In this document: one piece after another, positions 27,464 to 38,400 of the stretch
Position numbering within the stretch: position 1 is the stretch's first letter
How the letters are laid out: each line of letters begins with the position of its first letter
Source of the DNA: Apricaphanius iberus
Taxonomy: Eukaryota > Chordata > Actinopteri > Cyprinodontiformes > Aphaniidae
Assembly (NCBI GenBank): GCA_028564705.1
Contig: JAPXFQ010002693.1
Location: forward strand, 1-64,000
Direction of reading: 5' to 3'
DNA length: 64,000 nt
Notes under the pieces: generated by a model
Told to the model about the DNA's origin: nothing
Databases searched by the model: none
Seen by the model: only the letters and a program-made list of their open reading frames with translations
Made by a program: the position numbers and the translations under genes

Positions 27464-28696
27464 ACTGGATCGATTTTGGACAAACCTACCACTGCTGAAG
27501 CAGAAAAACTGAGAGAAGTAGACTCTGACACAAAACTTGATTTGAAAAACTGTGATTCAACATTTTTCTTTCTTCTCACTAATCATCGAATCATGGGACG
27601 TGAAGACATGGAGAAGGAGACACATTTGTCAACGCTCTGGGGATCCAGAGCAATAACGACTGTGATATTGTGATTTTGATATTTTTTGTGTTCTGTTTTT
27701 TGATAGGGGGCGTCGTTTGGACTCTGCAGCAGGGACGAGAGGTCACCTGAGCTGAACTGATGCAGAGGTCACCTACGGGCCTGATGCAGACTCGATTCGA
27801 CGAGATGGAAATGGGAAAGAAGAACTGTTTGAAGATGAAATAGGTATGGACTTGCTGAATGACCTCGAGTTATATAATTAATTAGTTTACAGGTGTATGA
27901 CGACTTCCTTTAAATCACTTTGTGAATTAGGTTGTCTGATGTTTTTTCCCTGTGATTGATGTATTGTATTTTTCTAAGGAGGTTTAGCGGTCTCATCCCA
28001 GAGATGACAGAGAAAAGAGGGGTTTGATTTGATTTTTCATTTTTATCTTTATTTTTTTTCCTATATTATTCTTCATTCAATCATTTTCAATTAAATTTGT
28101 TTTTGTTGTTGTTTGTTTTGTTTTTTACATTTTTCAGTTACATTTTAAATTTGTATTATTCATTTATTATTCCATTTCATTTATTCAAATCAATTTCATT
28201 TACAGTAATGTTTTTTTTAGTTTTAGTCCTTTATTCAGTTAAGTTTTGATATTTGTTTTGTTCTTTAGTTTTTCATACTTAGTTGTTAGTTAATTGTTAA
28301 TTGTTTTGATTCTTGTTGTTAACTGGATTGATACTGCCTAACATTGTGCCCCTTTTCTTTGTTTTGCTAGGGGCCGTCTCATACTTTTGCCCGCCTGTCG
28401 TGAGCAAGGACAACACGACCATAGTTGGGAGGTTGCTTATCTTACGCCCTAGCGGGATTTTTGTATGGGATGCTGTTATGAATTTCAGATAATCTCATTA
28501 AGATGGATGCTTAGATTAGATAATTTTTTTAGATATGATTCAATGTGACATGTAATAATTGAAATTATTTGAACCACTTTTATTGTCTTTCTTTTTGAAT
28601 GCTGCCCGTCTCTTAGGTTAGTAATTGTTATTGTTGATTGTTAATTTTTCTTAGTATTTTGATTTATCTTTGAGATTAGATAAATGGGTAGGAGAC
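27464..28696 (+). other. ERV 3' region without recognisable env
   Basis: Where env would be expected the sequence has no long frame, no signal peptide and no fusion-peptide-like segment. 28020-28330 is T-rich. I conclude env is deleted or decayed past recognition. Confidence 0.6.
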
Positions 28697-29196
28697 TGTG
28701 ATCGAAAAATGTATTATTATGATTAATCTTTTAGTATTATTAACACTGAGAGCAGAGGAGCCAGACAACAGGTGTTGAGTTCGAGGTTAGAGAAGACATC
28801 ACTGCCTGAGAAAATATTGATTCTTCTTACAAACTTAGTTTTGAGAGTTTCTCTTATTGTGTTACATATAACCCAAGCTATTGCCATTGTTTTGTATATG
28901 TCAAAAGTCACTTATTCACAGCTAAAGAGCCAGATGTCTTCATCCGGAGATATCCCCACCCTGAGATTAATAGTTTTGTCTTCAAAGTTATAGAGGCAAG
29001 GTTGCTGAACTTTATAAATACTTATTTTCATTTGAGGTCTTGGAGGAGGTAGTTGGGGAGTTAGGAGGGGGGCAGCATTCAGCATTCACTGTGATCTGTG
29101 CTGTTCTCCTGTATGATCAATTCAACTTTTATTAAAACCTCCAAACGCTTAAAGGAATCTCTCTCATCTTTATTAAGAGTCTTAAATGCCATTACG
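28697..29196 (+). repeat. 3' LTR of the endogenous retrovirus
   Basis: Begins TGTGATCGAA and ends CCATTACG. The final base differs from the expected A, possibly by mutation or because the host copy takes over at this point. Confidence 0.9.
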
Positions 29197-29400
29197 CAAG
29201 AAAAAAAAGGCCTTCTGTTCTTAGTCACAAAGGAGCTGAATGATACGCCTAAAATATGATTGTGACAAACAACCATCCCTCAACAGAAGCTGCAGATCCT
29301 CCTGGATCAGTAGTTTATACAGAGGTTCATCTAATTTTAATCATTTTACTGTCAACACATCAGAATATTTATTTTATGTATTTTATAACTGAAGCAAACT
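29191..29400. repeat. ~210-bp host duplication abutting the 3' LTR
   Basis: Second copy of 21906-22116, about 93-95 per cent identical by eye. Its left edge coincides with the end of the 3' LTR and its right edge (GCAAACT) with the base at which the left copy meets the 5' LTR. Confidence 0.88.
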
Positions 29401-29796
29401 AATAAGTCTCCCTCTATTTGACATTACTTGTGGTGTCCTCCAGGGGTCAGTATTGCTCCAACACTGTATTAGTTACTGTTTTAGTGTTTCTCAACTGGTA
29501 AAGTTAATATTATTTGCAAATTATACAAGTATTTTTTATTGTAGTTATATTCCTGAACATTCAATTTCCACAGTGAATTGTGAATTAACTAAATGTATAC
29601 AGTGGATGGACTGTAACGAGTTATCTCTAAATTTAAGCTAAATTAAAGGAATGGGTTTTGGTAATTGTAAATTAAACTCCCAACAACTAGTTTACATAGA
29701 TGGAATAAAACATAAAAACACTTAAAATTATGGGTGGAATAATAAATCATAAGCTAAGTTTGAAAGCACATATCAGGCATATAACACACAAAAATA
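29401..29796 (+). mobile_element. LINE reverse-transcriptase fragment
   Basis: Broken frames show the LINE order: a GVPQG-like piece (CGVLQGSVLL equivalent near 29430-29460), then SQLVKLILFANYTSIFY, in which the expected ADD active site has become ANY, then ELTKCIQWMDCNELSLNLS. It stops at the palindrome at 29797. Confidence 0.65.
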
Positions 29797-29804
29797 TCAA
29801 AAAG

Positions 29805-29852
<48 letters not shown>

Positions 29853-29860
29853 CTTTTTGA
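29797..29860. repeat. 64-bp perfect palindrome around (TA)18
   Basis: TCAAAAAGGCTTTA, 36 bases of TA repeat, then TAAAGCCTTTTTGA: the whole 64 bp equals its own reverse complement and could extrude as a cruciform. Confidence 0.93.
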
Positions 29861-29864
29861 TCTA

Positions 29865-30570
29865 CAGTTGTGGTCAAAAGTTTTGAGAACGACACAAATA
29901 TTAGTTTTCACAAAGTTTGCTGCTAAACTGCTTTTAGGTCTTTGTTTCAGTTGTTTCTGTGATGTACTGAAATATAATAACAAGCACTTCAAACCTTTCA
30001 TAGGCTTTTATTGACAATTAAATGACATTTATGCAAAGATTCAGTATTTGCAGTGTTGATCCTTCTTTTTCAGGACCTCTGCAATTCCACTGGGCGTGCT
30101 CTCAATCAACTTCTGGGCCAAATCCTGACTGATAACAGCCCATTCTTTCATAATCACTTCTGTGAGTTTGTCAGAATTAGTGGGTTTTTTGTTTGTCCAC
30201 CCGCCTCTTGAGGATTGACAACAAGTTCTCAATGGGATTAAGATCTGGGGAGTTTCCAGGCCATGGACCCACCATTTCAACGTTTTGGTCCCTGAGCCAC
30301 TTAGTTATCACTTTTGCCTTATGGCGCGGGGCTCCATGGTGCTGGAAAATGCATTCATCTTCACCAAACTGTTGTTGGATTGTTGGAACAAGTTGCTCTT
30401 TGAGGGCGTTTTGGTACCATTCTTTATTCATGGCTGTTTTTGGGGCTAAATTGTCCCTTGGATGAGAAGCAACCCCACACATGAATGGTCTCAGGATCCT
30501 TTAGTGTTAGCATGATACACAGGACTGATGGTAGCGCTCACCTTTTCTTCTCCGGACAAGCTTTTGTCCA
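29865..30570 (-). mobile_element. Truncated Tc1-like transposon with transposase C-terminus
   Basis: The left end CAGTTGTGGTCAAAAGTTTT follows a TA dinucleotide (29863-29864), as in Tc1 elements. The minus strand encodes the transposase DDE half in broken frames: AKVITKWLRDQNVEMVGPWP, SPDLNPIENLLSILKRRVD, and toward 30500 the start of the catalytic domain. Homology ends near 30570, so the N-terminal half and the right inverted repeat are gone. Confidence 0.85.
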
Positions 30571-30895
30571 GATGCGAAACCAACCTTGCTTCCGCATCGT
30601 CCAATATTTTATGATAATAGACACCTCGTCGGGCATTATCCCTTACATATACCTGGCTTAATTCCTCTATTGCTGGCTCTCTCTGTCCTTTATCTCTAGC
30701 TATTGTCTCTCCTCTCCTTCCTCTTATCATTTGGTCTCTCATCATTAGTATTGTCCTGGCTAGTCTGTTTGGCTCAGTCAATAATGTCATAATAGTGAAT
30801 AAGCTTATAAAGTAAAGGAAGGCTTTACGTCTTCCATTCAAGGACCACAATGCTGTGATGGTTACAATATAACAACTAGTTAATAAATAACGCAA
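30571..30895 (-). other. Unrecognised open frame next to the broken Tc1
   Basis: The minus frame ending in the Tc1 has 134 codons; its first 100 are not transposase. It reads a hydrophobic start (about 25 residues) and then charged sequence such as QMIRGRRGETIARDKGQREP. I do not recognise it. It may be a fragment of another element fused by chance to the Tc1 frame. Confidence 0.3.
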
Positions 30896-32413
30896 GTTTG
30901 AGAAATATTATACCGTTTATATGTAAGGGGGGCTGTAATCAATTATTGGCGATTAAAATTGTAATTCTTTGCATTTTGGGGGTATCTATGATGATGGAAA
31001 AGGGACAATATGTTGTTATGGGTAAAATAAAAATAATTAGTCATTTATAGGTAAATCCATCCCTCCAAGAGTACACATGGAGCTATAATAAATATTTGGC
31101 AAGTAAAATGATTGTTTTTTTGTGTTTTTTTTTAGCCAAATGTGGGAGTATATGTGATCATGCAAAGGACTGTATGCTGTGATGTCCACAATTAAGTCAG
31201 AAGAAAGAAACAAAAACATTTTGAGGACCATTTTAACCCTTCTTGGACAAATGAGATGTTATGACCTTTTAGGCACGTAAAATATCACAATTCTAAGATT
31301 TTCTATGTGTTGAAATGTACTATTCATGTTTTCATCCTGTCACCTTTATACACAAAAATGTGTTTACATAGCAACACACTGGTTTTGTAAAGACATAGAG
31401 GCTTTTTAAGTTTGATCAGGCTTTTTCAAGGAAAAGTGCAGAGTTCATATAGTAGCAGCAGCAACAACAAAAAGCAATAAACTATTAGCTGTAGGTTCAT
31501 GTCCAACTAGACTATATAAATTGGGGTACAGTAAACTTTTTGATACGTTGTATGCTTTTATGCTGTGCTCCACACAGCTTGTAAACAAATGGAGTATGTG
31601 CATGTTGAATGCTAACATCTTGTTAGTTTGCTAGCCTAATAATGCACAACAGCTTCTTATGAGAAGAGAGCATCGTGTATAATATAAAAGAAAGATACTT
31701 TTTGGTTTTTTAGTTACTTTGCTTTCCTGAACTACTTGTTTTAAACTTGGCCTGAGGTTCAGATAGTAGGAATCTGACTCTAATCTTAAATGGCTGAAGT
31801 AAGATGATGTTGTTTGTAAATCTTTGAGGTGTGCATGTGCAAATCAATAGCATTATGTTGTACCCATGAAATTATAATTGTATGTTTGTTACCCAGTGGT
31901 TTATTATAGCCTAGAGTATGATCCCTCTTTTCCACCGGACGCATCAGCAGCATGTTACATCAGCAGCACGTCATACGTGGCTGTTAGCCACAGCTGTAAT
32001 CAATATAATCCTTTCCATCAGAGGCGAAAGAAGCACGAGTTTGCCCCGTCACAGGAGCGTCATGTTGCAGCACTTTTCTAAATATACGCAGCAGTCCTAT
32101 TTTCTACGCGCTACGCCTGTGAAACGTGCAAATTTCGAAATTTTGGATAGGGGAAGACAGGAAGTCAGACGATCCGCATCCGGAAATTTTCAATATAAAA
32201 AAAAGGTGCTTCTTTCCGGTAGCTTCACTTTACTACCTGTGCAGCCCCATGAGAAGTCGGTACGTCGCGGAAGGGTCTACACTACCTCTGATCGCCACTT
32301 ATTTTTTTTTTCACTTCGAGGGCTTTTGTATATTCCCGGACATAACCTGTTGTGTTTATTTCTGTTTTTTTTTTATTTATTTATTTTTTTTTTTTATAGC
32401 TGCAAGCAAAACT
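30896..32413. other. Intergenic sequence, nothing recognised
   Basis: No gene supported. 31920-32320 is richer in CpG and may be the end of a transposon, but no inverted terminus was matched. Confidence 0.55.
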
Positions 32414-33003
32414 CAGTGTTGGGAGGAATGCATTACAAAAGTAATTAGTTACAGGAATATATTACTTTTTTCAGTAACTGAGTAATGTAATGCATTACTT
32501 ACAAAATATACAGCAATATATTACTAGTTACAATGTCAGTAACTCAAGTTACAATTGCGTTTGTAACTTACTGTTGCTCAAAACTAAAACATCAGAGAAT
32601 CAGGATGGCTGAGGAAAAGATCCGACTGTACATTTAAACATTATTCACACTGTTTTCCTAACCATCTGCTGTAAGACATTTAATCTTTGTCAACCATCTT
32701 TGTGAATTTAACAAACATTACCATGAAATAGAAGAATGCAAAGGAACTAGAGACTCAATTTTAATAAAATCGTGTTTAAAATACAGTATTTGTGGTGTTA
32801 CACTTGTGTAAAATGTACATTGAAGTTACAGTGGTTAGAAGTCGTGTTAGATATTTAAGATGTTTTACTAAAAGTAACTTAAAGTAGTGTAACTCAGTTA
32901 CATTTTTAAGACAGTAATATGTAATGCAAACATATTTCATTTTTGACATTGTAACTAGTAATGTGAAATATATTACAGTTTCTTTGTAACTTGCCCAACA
33001 CTG
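32414..33003. mobile_element. hAT-type MITE
   Basis: The 590-bp element begins CAGTGTTGGG and ends CCCAACACTG. The interior is composed of GTAACTnnnTTAC-like words (AGTAATTAGTTAC, GTAACTTGCC). It is flanked by GCAAAACT on the left and GCCAAACT on the right, an 8-bp duplication with one change. Both features fit the hAT superfamily; no coding sequence. Confidence 0.88.
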
Positions 33004-33311
33004 GCCAAACTAAATATGAATTAAATTTAACAAACATCCCTTTAACACTATTTAAATTAACCTCTTCAACTGCTTGCTTGTGCTGTTGGTGAACTCTTTT
33101 TCTCTCTTCTACTTTAGTTCAAATAAAAGCTGAGCATTTTCCTTTGTTCATTATTGACAATAAATATAAAAATATACAGTTTTTTAACAATAAAGCATGA
33201 CTCCTTAAGTTCTATCTCTCTAAAAAAATCTGTCAATGCTTTAGGCCAGGTTCTGAAAATGGTTGGGTGTTATCAGTAAGTGCAACAGTTTTTATTTTAC
33301 TTTCATCCATT
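33004..33311. repeat. AT-rich repeat, left half (continues at 37635-37810)
   Basis: From about 33225 the sequence (TCAGTAAGTGCAACAG, TTTTACTTTCATC) matches 52467-52540. The other half of the same repeat is displaced to 37635-37810 by the THAP element. Confidence 0.6.
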
Positions 33312-33865
33312 CAAGTGGACCTGGCATGAAATTACATTTTTTTGAGGTTTTTGATCATCTCTTTTAGTTCTCCCAGCCTGCCTACGGCCCCTAAGGGGTT
33401 AAAATGACTGATTAGTCTTTCCTTTGTCCCGGGGTATGTCTGCCTGCATCGTGAAATTAGCACTCAGAAACGGGCTGTTTGGCAGTTCGGCATATGACGA
33501 CACATTTTGGCATATTACATGTTCCAGCCAATTACCCCCTTCCCCGAACTACACCCTGCAAGTCCCTCCCTCCGCGGCGCAGAGAGCTACGGTAACAGGC
33601 AAACAACCAAGGGCATCAGTTTGTTTTAAAAATTGCTGGGGGCGTAATTATTAACTTGAATGCAGTTTGAGGATTGCAGGGGACAGTTATTAAATATTGA
33701 TTTAGCCTATAAGTATTCATCTGTTTCATGTTTTATTACAATATGCACTGCAGTGTATAAACGTGGTGAAAATCGCATCTTTATTGATCAATACAAGTTA
33801 AAAGCCATAGGTTTTGCTGTTTTCCTTTTTAAGCATCACCAACATTATGCTGTTGGTTGGGAAGA

Positions 33866-35226
33866 AATTTTAAAATCCACACCTTAGCACAAAGAACAAT
33901 GTTGGATATAATATGTACTTGCACCCAAAGAATGAGCAACAATACATCGTGCTCCTTTTGCAACCCTAACACCGCTTTATGTGGAGAAACTTCAAATTTA
34001 ACTTAAAGCTGACAGTCCTACAATAGGGCAGCTACATGTGGTTGATCTGAATAAAGTTGCTTCAGGTGGAAAACAACAAACAAATTAAATTTCACAGCTC
34101 CGGGAGGAAATTTATTTAATGTAAACGGACAAAATGTATGTTTTGTTTAAGAGTCCGAAAGAGGAAAATGTTCAGATGTTGTTTTGGTGGAGGGAGCAGG
34201 AGGGAATTTTTCCCAAAGTTGCGCTGATGACGCAATGTTGTCGCTATCCATCCCTCCAGCAATTCAGGAATGAAACATCTAGGCAAAGCCAGACTGGGCA
34301 ATGTTTGGTTTTTGCACAGTGATTTCTGAATATACATTTCAGTTGCAGTATCCAAATAACGAAAGACTAATAATTCACTGCACTATTATTTACTTTCACT
34401 AATGGATGAAATAATTTTTCTTTTTGATTTTTTCCCCCCACTTTGATGGAAATGTTATCCACTCCCTGGTTCTCCTTTCCTGCGTCGCAGTGTCTCTCTC
34501 TGGCAGCATGAGAAGGCAAGAATTTTTCGCCTTCAGCACAAAGTAGTATTCTGCTTTGCTCTCTACACAAGTCCAGAAGGCTATGGCAACATATTATCTT
34601 GGGAGTCTTAAACAAGGAAAAATATTACATAAATATTTTGTTCCTTGTTACCCACCCGCAATAAAGAAACAAGACCCATTACATTTGATTTAGAATGGTT
34701 CCCCATTTATTGCGGGAGTTCTAAAAATAACCCGCAACAGGTGAAATCTGCAAAGTAGTCATCTTTATCATCTTTATTTTTTGATTATTATGTTTTAAGG
34801 CGGGCTGCACGGTGCCTTGCAGCAACAATGGGTTCGTATCGCGGCCCAGGGCCTTTCTGCATGGAGTTTGCATGTTCTCCACGTGCATGCGTGATCCAAA
34901 AACATGACTGTCAGGTAAATTGATCACTCTAAATTTTCCTTAGGTGTAAGTGTGTGCGTGCATGGTTGTATGTCCCCCGCGACCCCTTGAGGAATAAGCG
35001 GTTCAGAAAATTGATGGATGGATGTTTTAAGGCTTTAAACCCCCTCGCTACACAATTTTTTACACTTTTCCCAGACATACATTAACATTTACTCAAATTT
35101 CTCACTGGTTTTAATACTCAAACCTTCGTATATTTAAAACAAAAGTATTAATACGCAGTACGGTCTCTCCGCATAAATATTGCTGGGGACATGTCCCTGG
35201 CGTCACCGGTTAAAATGACGCCTATG
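33866..35226 (+). repeat. Dispersed repeat, copy 1 (inverted partner at 58795-60190)
   Basis: Long stretches match the reverse complement of 58795-60190, for example GTTTTGGTGGAGGGAGCAGG, CACTTTGATGGAAATGTTAT and GGGGACATGTCCCTGGCGTC. Copy 2 has about 430 bp more (58870-59300), which copy 1 lacks. Open frames inside are short and unlike known proteins. Family not identified. Confidence 0.75.
34801..35021 (+). mobile_element. SINE-like insertion ending in GATG repeats
   Basis: The insert starts CGGGCTGCACGGTGCC, contains GGAGTTTGCATGTTCTCC, and ends GAGGAATAAGCGG through TTGATGGATGGATG, like the RTE/Rex3-type 3' tail. ATGTTTTAAGG flanks it on both sides (34790-34800 and 35022-35032). The paralogous repeat at 59.4 kb is uninterrupted there. 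Confidence 0.87.
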
Positions 35227-35245
35227 CAAACAACAAACAGACAGA

Positions 35246-35545
35246 ATGGAGTACAGACCGCATCCAAACTGCACCGTACCTGGGTGTACAAAGGACAACA
35301 TAAATATTTTTGTCCTCCCAACTTCTGAGCCACTGAAAAGCTTGTGGATAGATTTTATGTATGCAGAGAATGTGCCTGACCGACTGCCGAAGCCTGTGGT
35401 AGTTTGTGGCAAACATTTCTAGGATGACTGTTTTTCCAACTTGGGACAATACAGCAGTGGATTCAAGTGGCGCCCGCTGCAGAACCACGAAGGTGGAGCT
35501 GAACCAGAAGGTGGAGCTGCACCAGATCCACCAGAGTCAGACCCA
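35246..35545 (+). pseudogene. THAP zinc-finger domain relic
   Basis: ATG at 35246 opens MEYRPHPNCTVPGCTK. The THAP C2CH pattern is complete: Cys9-x4-Cys14, LP at 24-25, Trp34, Cys54-x2-His57 and Phe58 (VVVCGKHF). A TAG at codon 59 (35420-35422) interrupts it; the frame then continues with DDCFSNLGQYSSGFKWRPLQ, as a THAP C-terminal part would, and a Gly/Ala/Glu/Pro linker up to about 35570. It binds DNA in intact relatives; this copy is dead or truncated. Confidence 0.78.
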
Positions 35546-36519
35546 GCACAGCCCAGCCCAGCTGACTTTTTTTTTTTTTTACTCTGTTGCAAACCAATTA
35601 ATTTACGAGCAAATCCTTTTCTTCTTATTAAAAACCCTTGATTGTAAACTAATGCATTTACAAGCAAATCACTGAATATTTTCATAATTAGTTTATTCTT
35701 TACATTCTAAAGTACCTTTGTTCTTGCAGGGCCGCTAACGTCATAAAAGACCTACATCACCAGTCCGATGGCCTGTTTCCCCTTCTGTTTGAGGAAACAT
35801 AACCTTGGTCAATATATATTTTATATATATATAAAAGTAATGTTTTTTTTATTTTAGTTTGGCTGGTCCTGCGACACCAAAGCACAAAATTTCACATCAC
35901 AGCTTCAACCGCTAGAAGGCGCTCTATGCTTGTGTACCGGTATTTGCTACACCTGTACCACCAAGAAAATGAACACAAATGCCACCAAAATTTTACAAAT
36001 TACAAGCTGAATATAGTGAAATATGCTGCACAAAACGATAATTAAGCAACAGAAAGAAAGTTTGGAATGAGCGAGAAACGTATGCGGGACTGGTGAAAAA
36101 CGGAGCTTAGTCTTCCTGCAATGAAAAAACAAAGAAACCTAATCGCAGGCTAAAAGCTACATGCCCACAGCTAGAGTAATGATTTTACTCAGGAGGGACT
36201 TATAGTAATAAAAAAAAAAAACCCAAAAACAGTACACACTCTGAGCACATTTCTATTTGATTTATTGCTGAACAAGTTCACTGGGAAATTCTACCATGCT
36301 AGCTATGTTAGCAGAAACACCAAGTTGCAATTACCAAAATTTCCACACAGTGCAAGATAAGCATTAAAAAAAATAACTTAATGCTTATGTCGACATAATG
36401 ACATGTCTTGGAAACCATTTTAAAATTATCTTACGTTGGGTTACTTACAGCCATTATGCCACAGTTCAATCACTTGCCTAAAATCTATCACAATGCACTT
36501 GATCTCCAATCCAGCATCT

Positions 36520-36741
36520 ACCAACAGGTGAAGTGGGTCTGCCTGCCCCGACTAGGGGCAGGACTGACTCTGGTGGCATGGGCGGGGCTGGACCTGGTGC
36601 AGCTCCACCTTCTGGTTCAGCTCCACCTTTGTGGTTCTGCAGCGAGCACCCTCTCAGTGGATTCGCAGATCGTCTTAAACTTCTACCAGGATTAATACCA
36701 ACTCTCTGTGAACCAGCAAATATCCCTGTACAAGTACGCAT
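36520..36741 (-). repeat. Inverted second copy of the THAP linker region
   Basis: On the minus strand the words CTGCAGAACCACAAAGGTGG and AGCTGAACCAGAAGGTGGAG repeat those at 35476-35530 on the plus strand. The reading NHKGGAEPEGGAAPGPAPP is open on the minus strand from 36741. The two copies form inverted arms about 1 kb apart. Confidence 0.75.
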
Positions 36742-37079
36742 ATTTCCTCAATAATGTCCTTCAGCTGTTAGTAGATATTGTGGCATTGTTTGAGTTGTTC
36801 ACTTTAATATTAGCTTCATAGCTAACATTCCGAATTAGCTTCACAAGCTAATACCCCAGTTTGTTTATGTAGCACTGGTGCTAGTATGCTTTTATTTGGG
36901 GAAAAAAGATTATATATTATAGTTGAACATTCAAAATACCGTTAAAGACTAATTGACCACAGAAGCGCATAGCCTAGGCCCGGCCCTCCGAAACCTGGTA
37001 GTTCTGTGCTAATGCTAACAGAAGGGCTACCTCGTCACACCTGCAATTCTATTACGGTAAGCGATCCTTTGATATAGTA

Positions 37080-37570
37080 TTAAAGACACAGTGTGTAATT
37101 TTCAGCCAGTAGGGGGCAGTGCATACCTAAATTATCACAAGCATGCGGTATATGTGTCTTCGAGTAAGAAACTCAACAACGGAGGTCCAACTAGTGCTGT
37201 TTTCAAACGCTCAATTCCCTGAGAATTATCTATTTGCAGCAACATGACGAGCACATCAGTCTCTCTTTCATCGCTTGGAACTAGCGAAGTTGTAAAAATG
37301 TATTTATGGCTAAACTTTTTTGTATTTTGAGGGGAAATCAATGTTTTACTACCGGGCGTGTTAGGTGCGCTTTGTCCGTCCGGGCTCTTGTAGAAGTAAA
37401 GATGTCAAAAGAGGACCCGCGCCTATGTATTTTAAAACTGATTTTTAAAGTCATATTTGACAATATCACCAATATTTTGCAATTAATGTGCTTTACGTAA
37501 TTATTATTACATAATATTTTAATGGCTATTTTCAAAGATGTATTGCAAAAACTACACACTGTCACGTTAA
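37080..37570. mobile_element. MITE with TTAA target (piggyBac-like)
   Basis: ACACAGTGTGTAATTTT near the left end pairs with AAAACTACACACTGTC near the right end (about 37548-37563). TTAA occurs at 37080-37083 and 37567-37570. The CAGTAGGGGGCAGTG word near the left end is frequent in such fish elements. No coding sequence. Confidence 0.55.
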
Positions 37571-37634
37571 GGTATCTAGATTGTTGCTAAAAAGGGCCCA
37601 AACGTCGCAGGGAATTTCATGCCAGTTCTACTTT

Positions 37635-37810
37635 AAAGTTCTAAAGTTGTATTCGTACTATTTTTAAATTGGTTCTTAAGGGTTCTTATATCTGTCAGTA
37701 CTTGTTTAGACAGAATATAAATTCTGATATTGTTGAGAAGACTGATTTGTAAAGAACAATGTTGTGTGTATTCATGATTAAATAAATCTATATTGTGCAT
37801 ATTTGCAATT
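37635..37810. repeat. AT-rich repeat, right half
   Basis: ACAGAATATAAATTCTGATA and TGTATTCATGATTAAATAAA match 52612-52695, where the repeat is continuous with the half found at 33225-33311. Confidence 0.7.
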
Positions 37811-38159
37811 TGTTGGAAAGCTTTCAGAAAGCTAGAATAAATTAAGACTTCACAAAATAGTGTGATATTGTAGACTTAATAATTAGGCTAACTAAGTCAA
37901 AGTTACTTAATTTTTAAAATGTCAGGATGTGGTTTTAAAGCAGGGCGGTCTAATGCTGCATTCACACCGCACAGTTTCTCTGTCTCAGGCAACGCATTCA
38001 ACGCATGTAGTGTGTCGTATGTACTTTTTGACTTCCAATGATTGCTTGTGAGCAAAAAAGAGCGCATGGGTGGAGCTTCCTCTGTTGCCGCACGTTCTGA
38101 ACTATGGCGGATCGTAACTAGAAAGCGGCTTGGCTTTATTTGCTAGATAAAGCTAGACA

Positions 38160-38400
38160 ACGTTGACATCGGGTGCATCAGCGCCCATTCTACAGCTAAG
38201 TACGAGTTTGGGGAGTTTAACCATTTGCTCCAGGAGCTGCTTATGGCTTTCAACGCTACTTCCGTCTGTCCTGGGCCGCATCAGAGCTCAAATCTCCTAC
38301 CAGGACACCAACTACAGGGTGTCTGTTCCTCCTCAGGAGCGCCTGTCCATCTGTCTTCGCTATGTGTTATTTCTGATATTTGAAATCTGCGTTTGTTAAA
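38160..38400 (+). mobile_element. PIF-Harbinger transposase N-terminal relic
   Basis: The plus strand encodes LLPSVLGRIRAQISYQDTNY followed by RVSVPPQERLSICLRY, the conserved pre-catalytic region of Harbinger transposases (x-I-x-Y-Q-D-T-N-x-R-x-x-x-P-x-E-R-L). An earlier part (EFNHLLQELL) is in another frame. The nuclease domain is absent. Confidence 0.75.

Larger units (their letters stand above)
22117..29196 (+). mobile_element. Endogenous retrovirus with both LTRs, gag and pol remnants, no recognisable env
   Basis: Two direct LTRs of about 495 bp bracket a gag-like ORF with a myristoylation-type start and a protease/reverse transcriptase/RNase H/integrase frame. RNase H and integrase features are most like the gamma/epsilon retrovirus group. 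A purine stretch (AAATGGGTAGGAGAC) just before the 3' LTR is the likely polypurine tract. The primer-binding site after the 5' LTR was not identified. LTRs differ at roughly 3 per cent plus small indels, so the insertion is not recent. It is defective in every gene. Confidence 0.9.
33312..37634. mobile_element. THAP-domain DNA transposon (P-element-like), decayed and nested
   Basis: Inverted ends CAAGTGGACCTGGCATGAAA (followed by TT) on the left and AATTTCATGCCAGTTCTACT (then TT) on the right pair over 22 bp with 3 mismatches. An uninterrupted copy of the flanking repeat at 52467-52710 suggests the 4.3 kb between them is an insertion. A degenerate THAP domain lies inside (35246-35480). THAP proteins include the transposases of P-like elements, which have short inverted ends. 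The catalytic part was not recognised and other elements are nested here, so the boundaries and class are inferred. Confidence 0.5.

Noticed and set aside
27464..28696. Possible env remnants
   Set aside because: No signal peptide, no furin-type site, fusion peptide or transmembrane segment could be read in any frame.
31918..32448. Plus-strand frame of 176 codons
   Set aside because: No family resemblance, ends in Phe/Leu runs from poly(T), and overlaps the start of the hAT MITE.
35406..35675. Alternative frames over the THAP relic and poly(T) tract
   Set aside because: Only the frame from 35246 gives the C2CH THAP pattern; the others are shadows.
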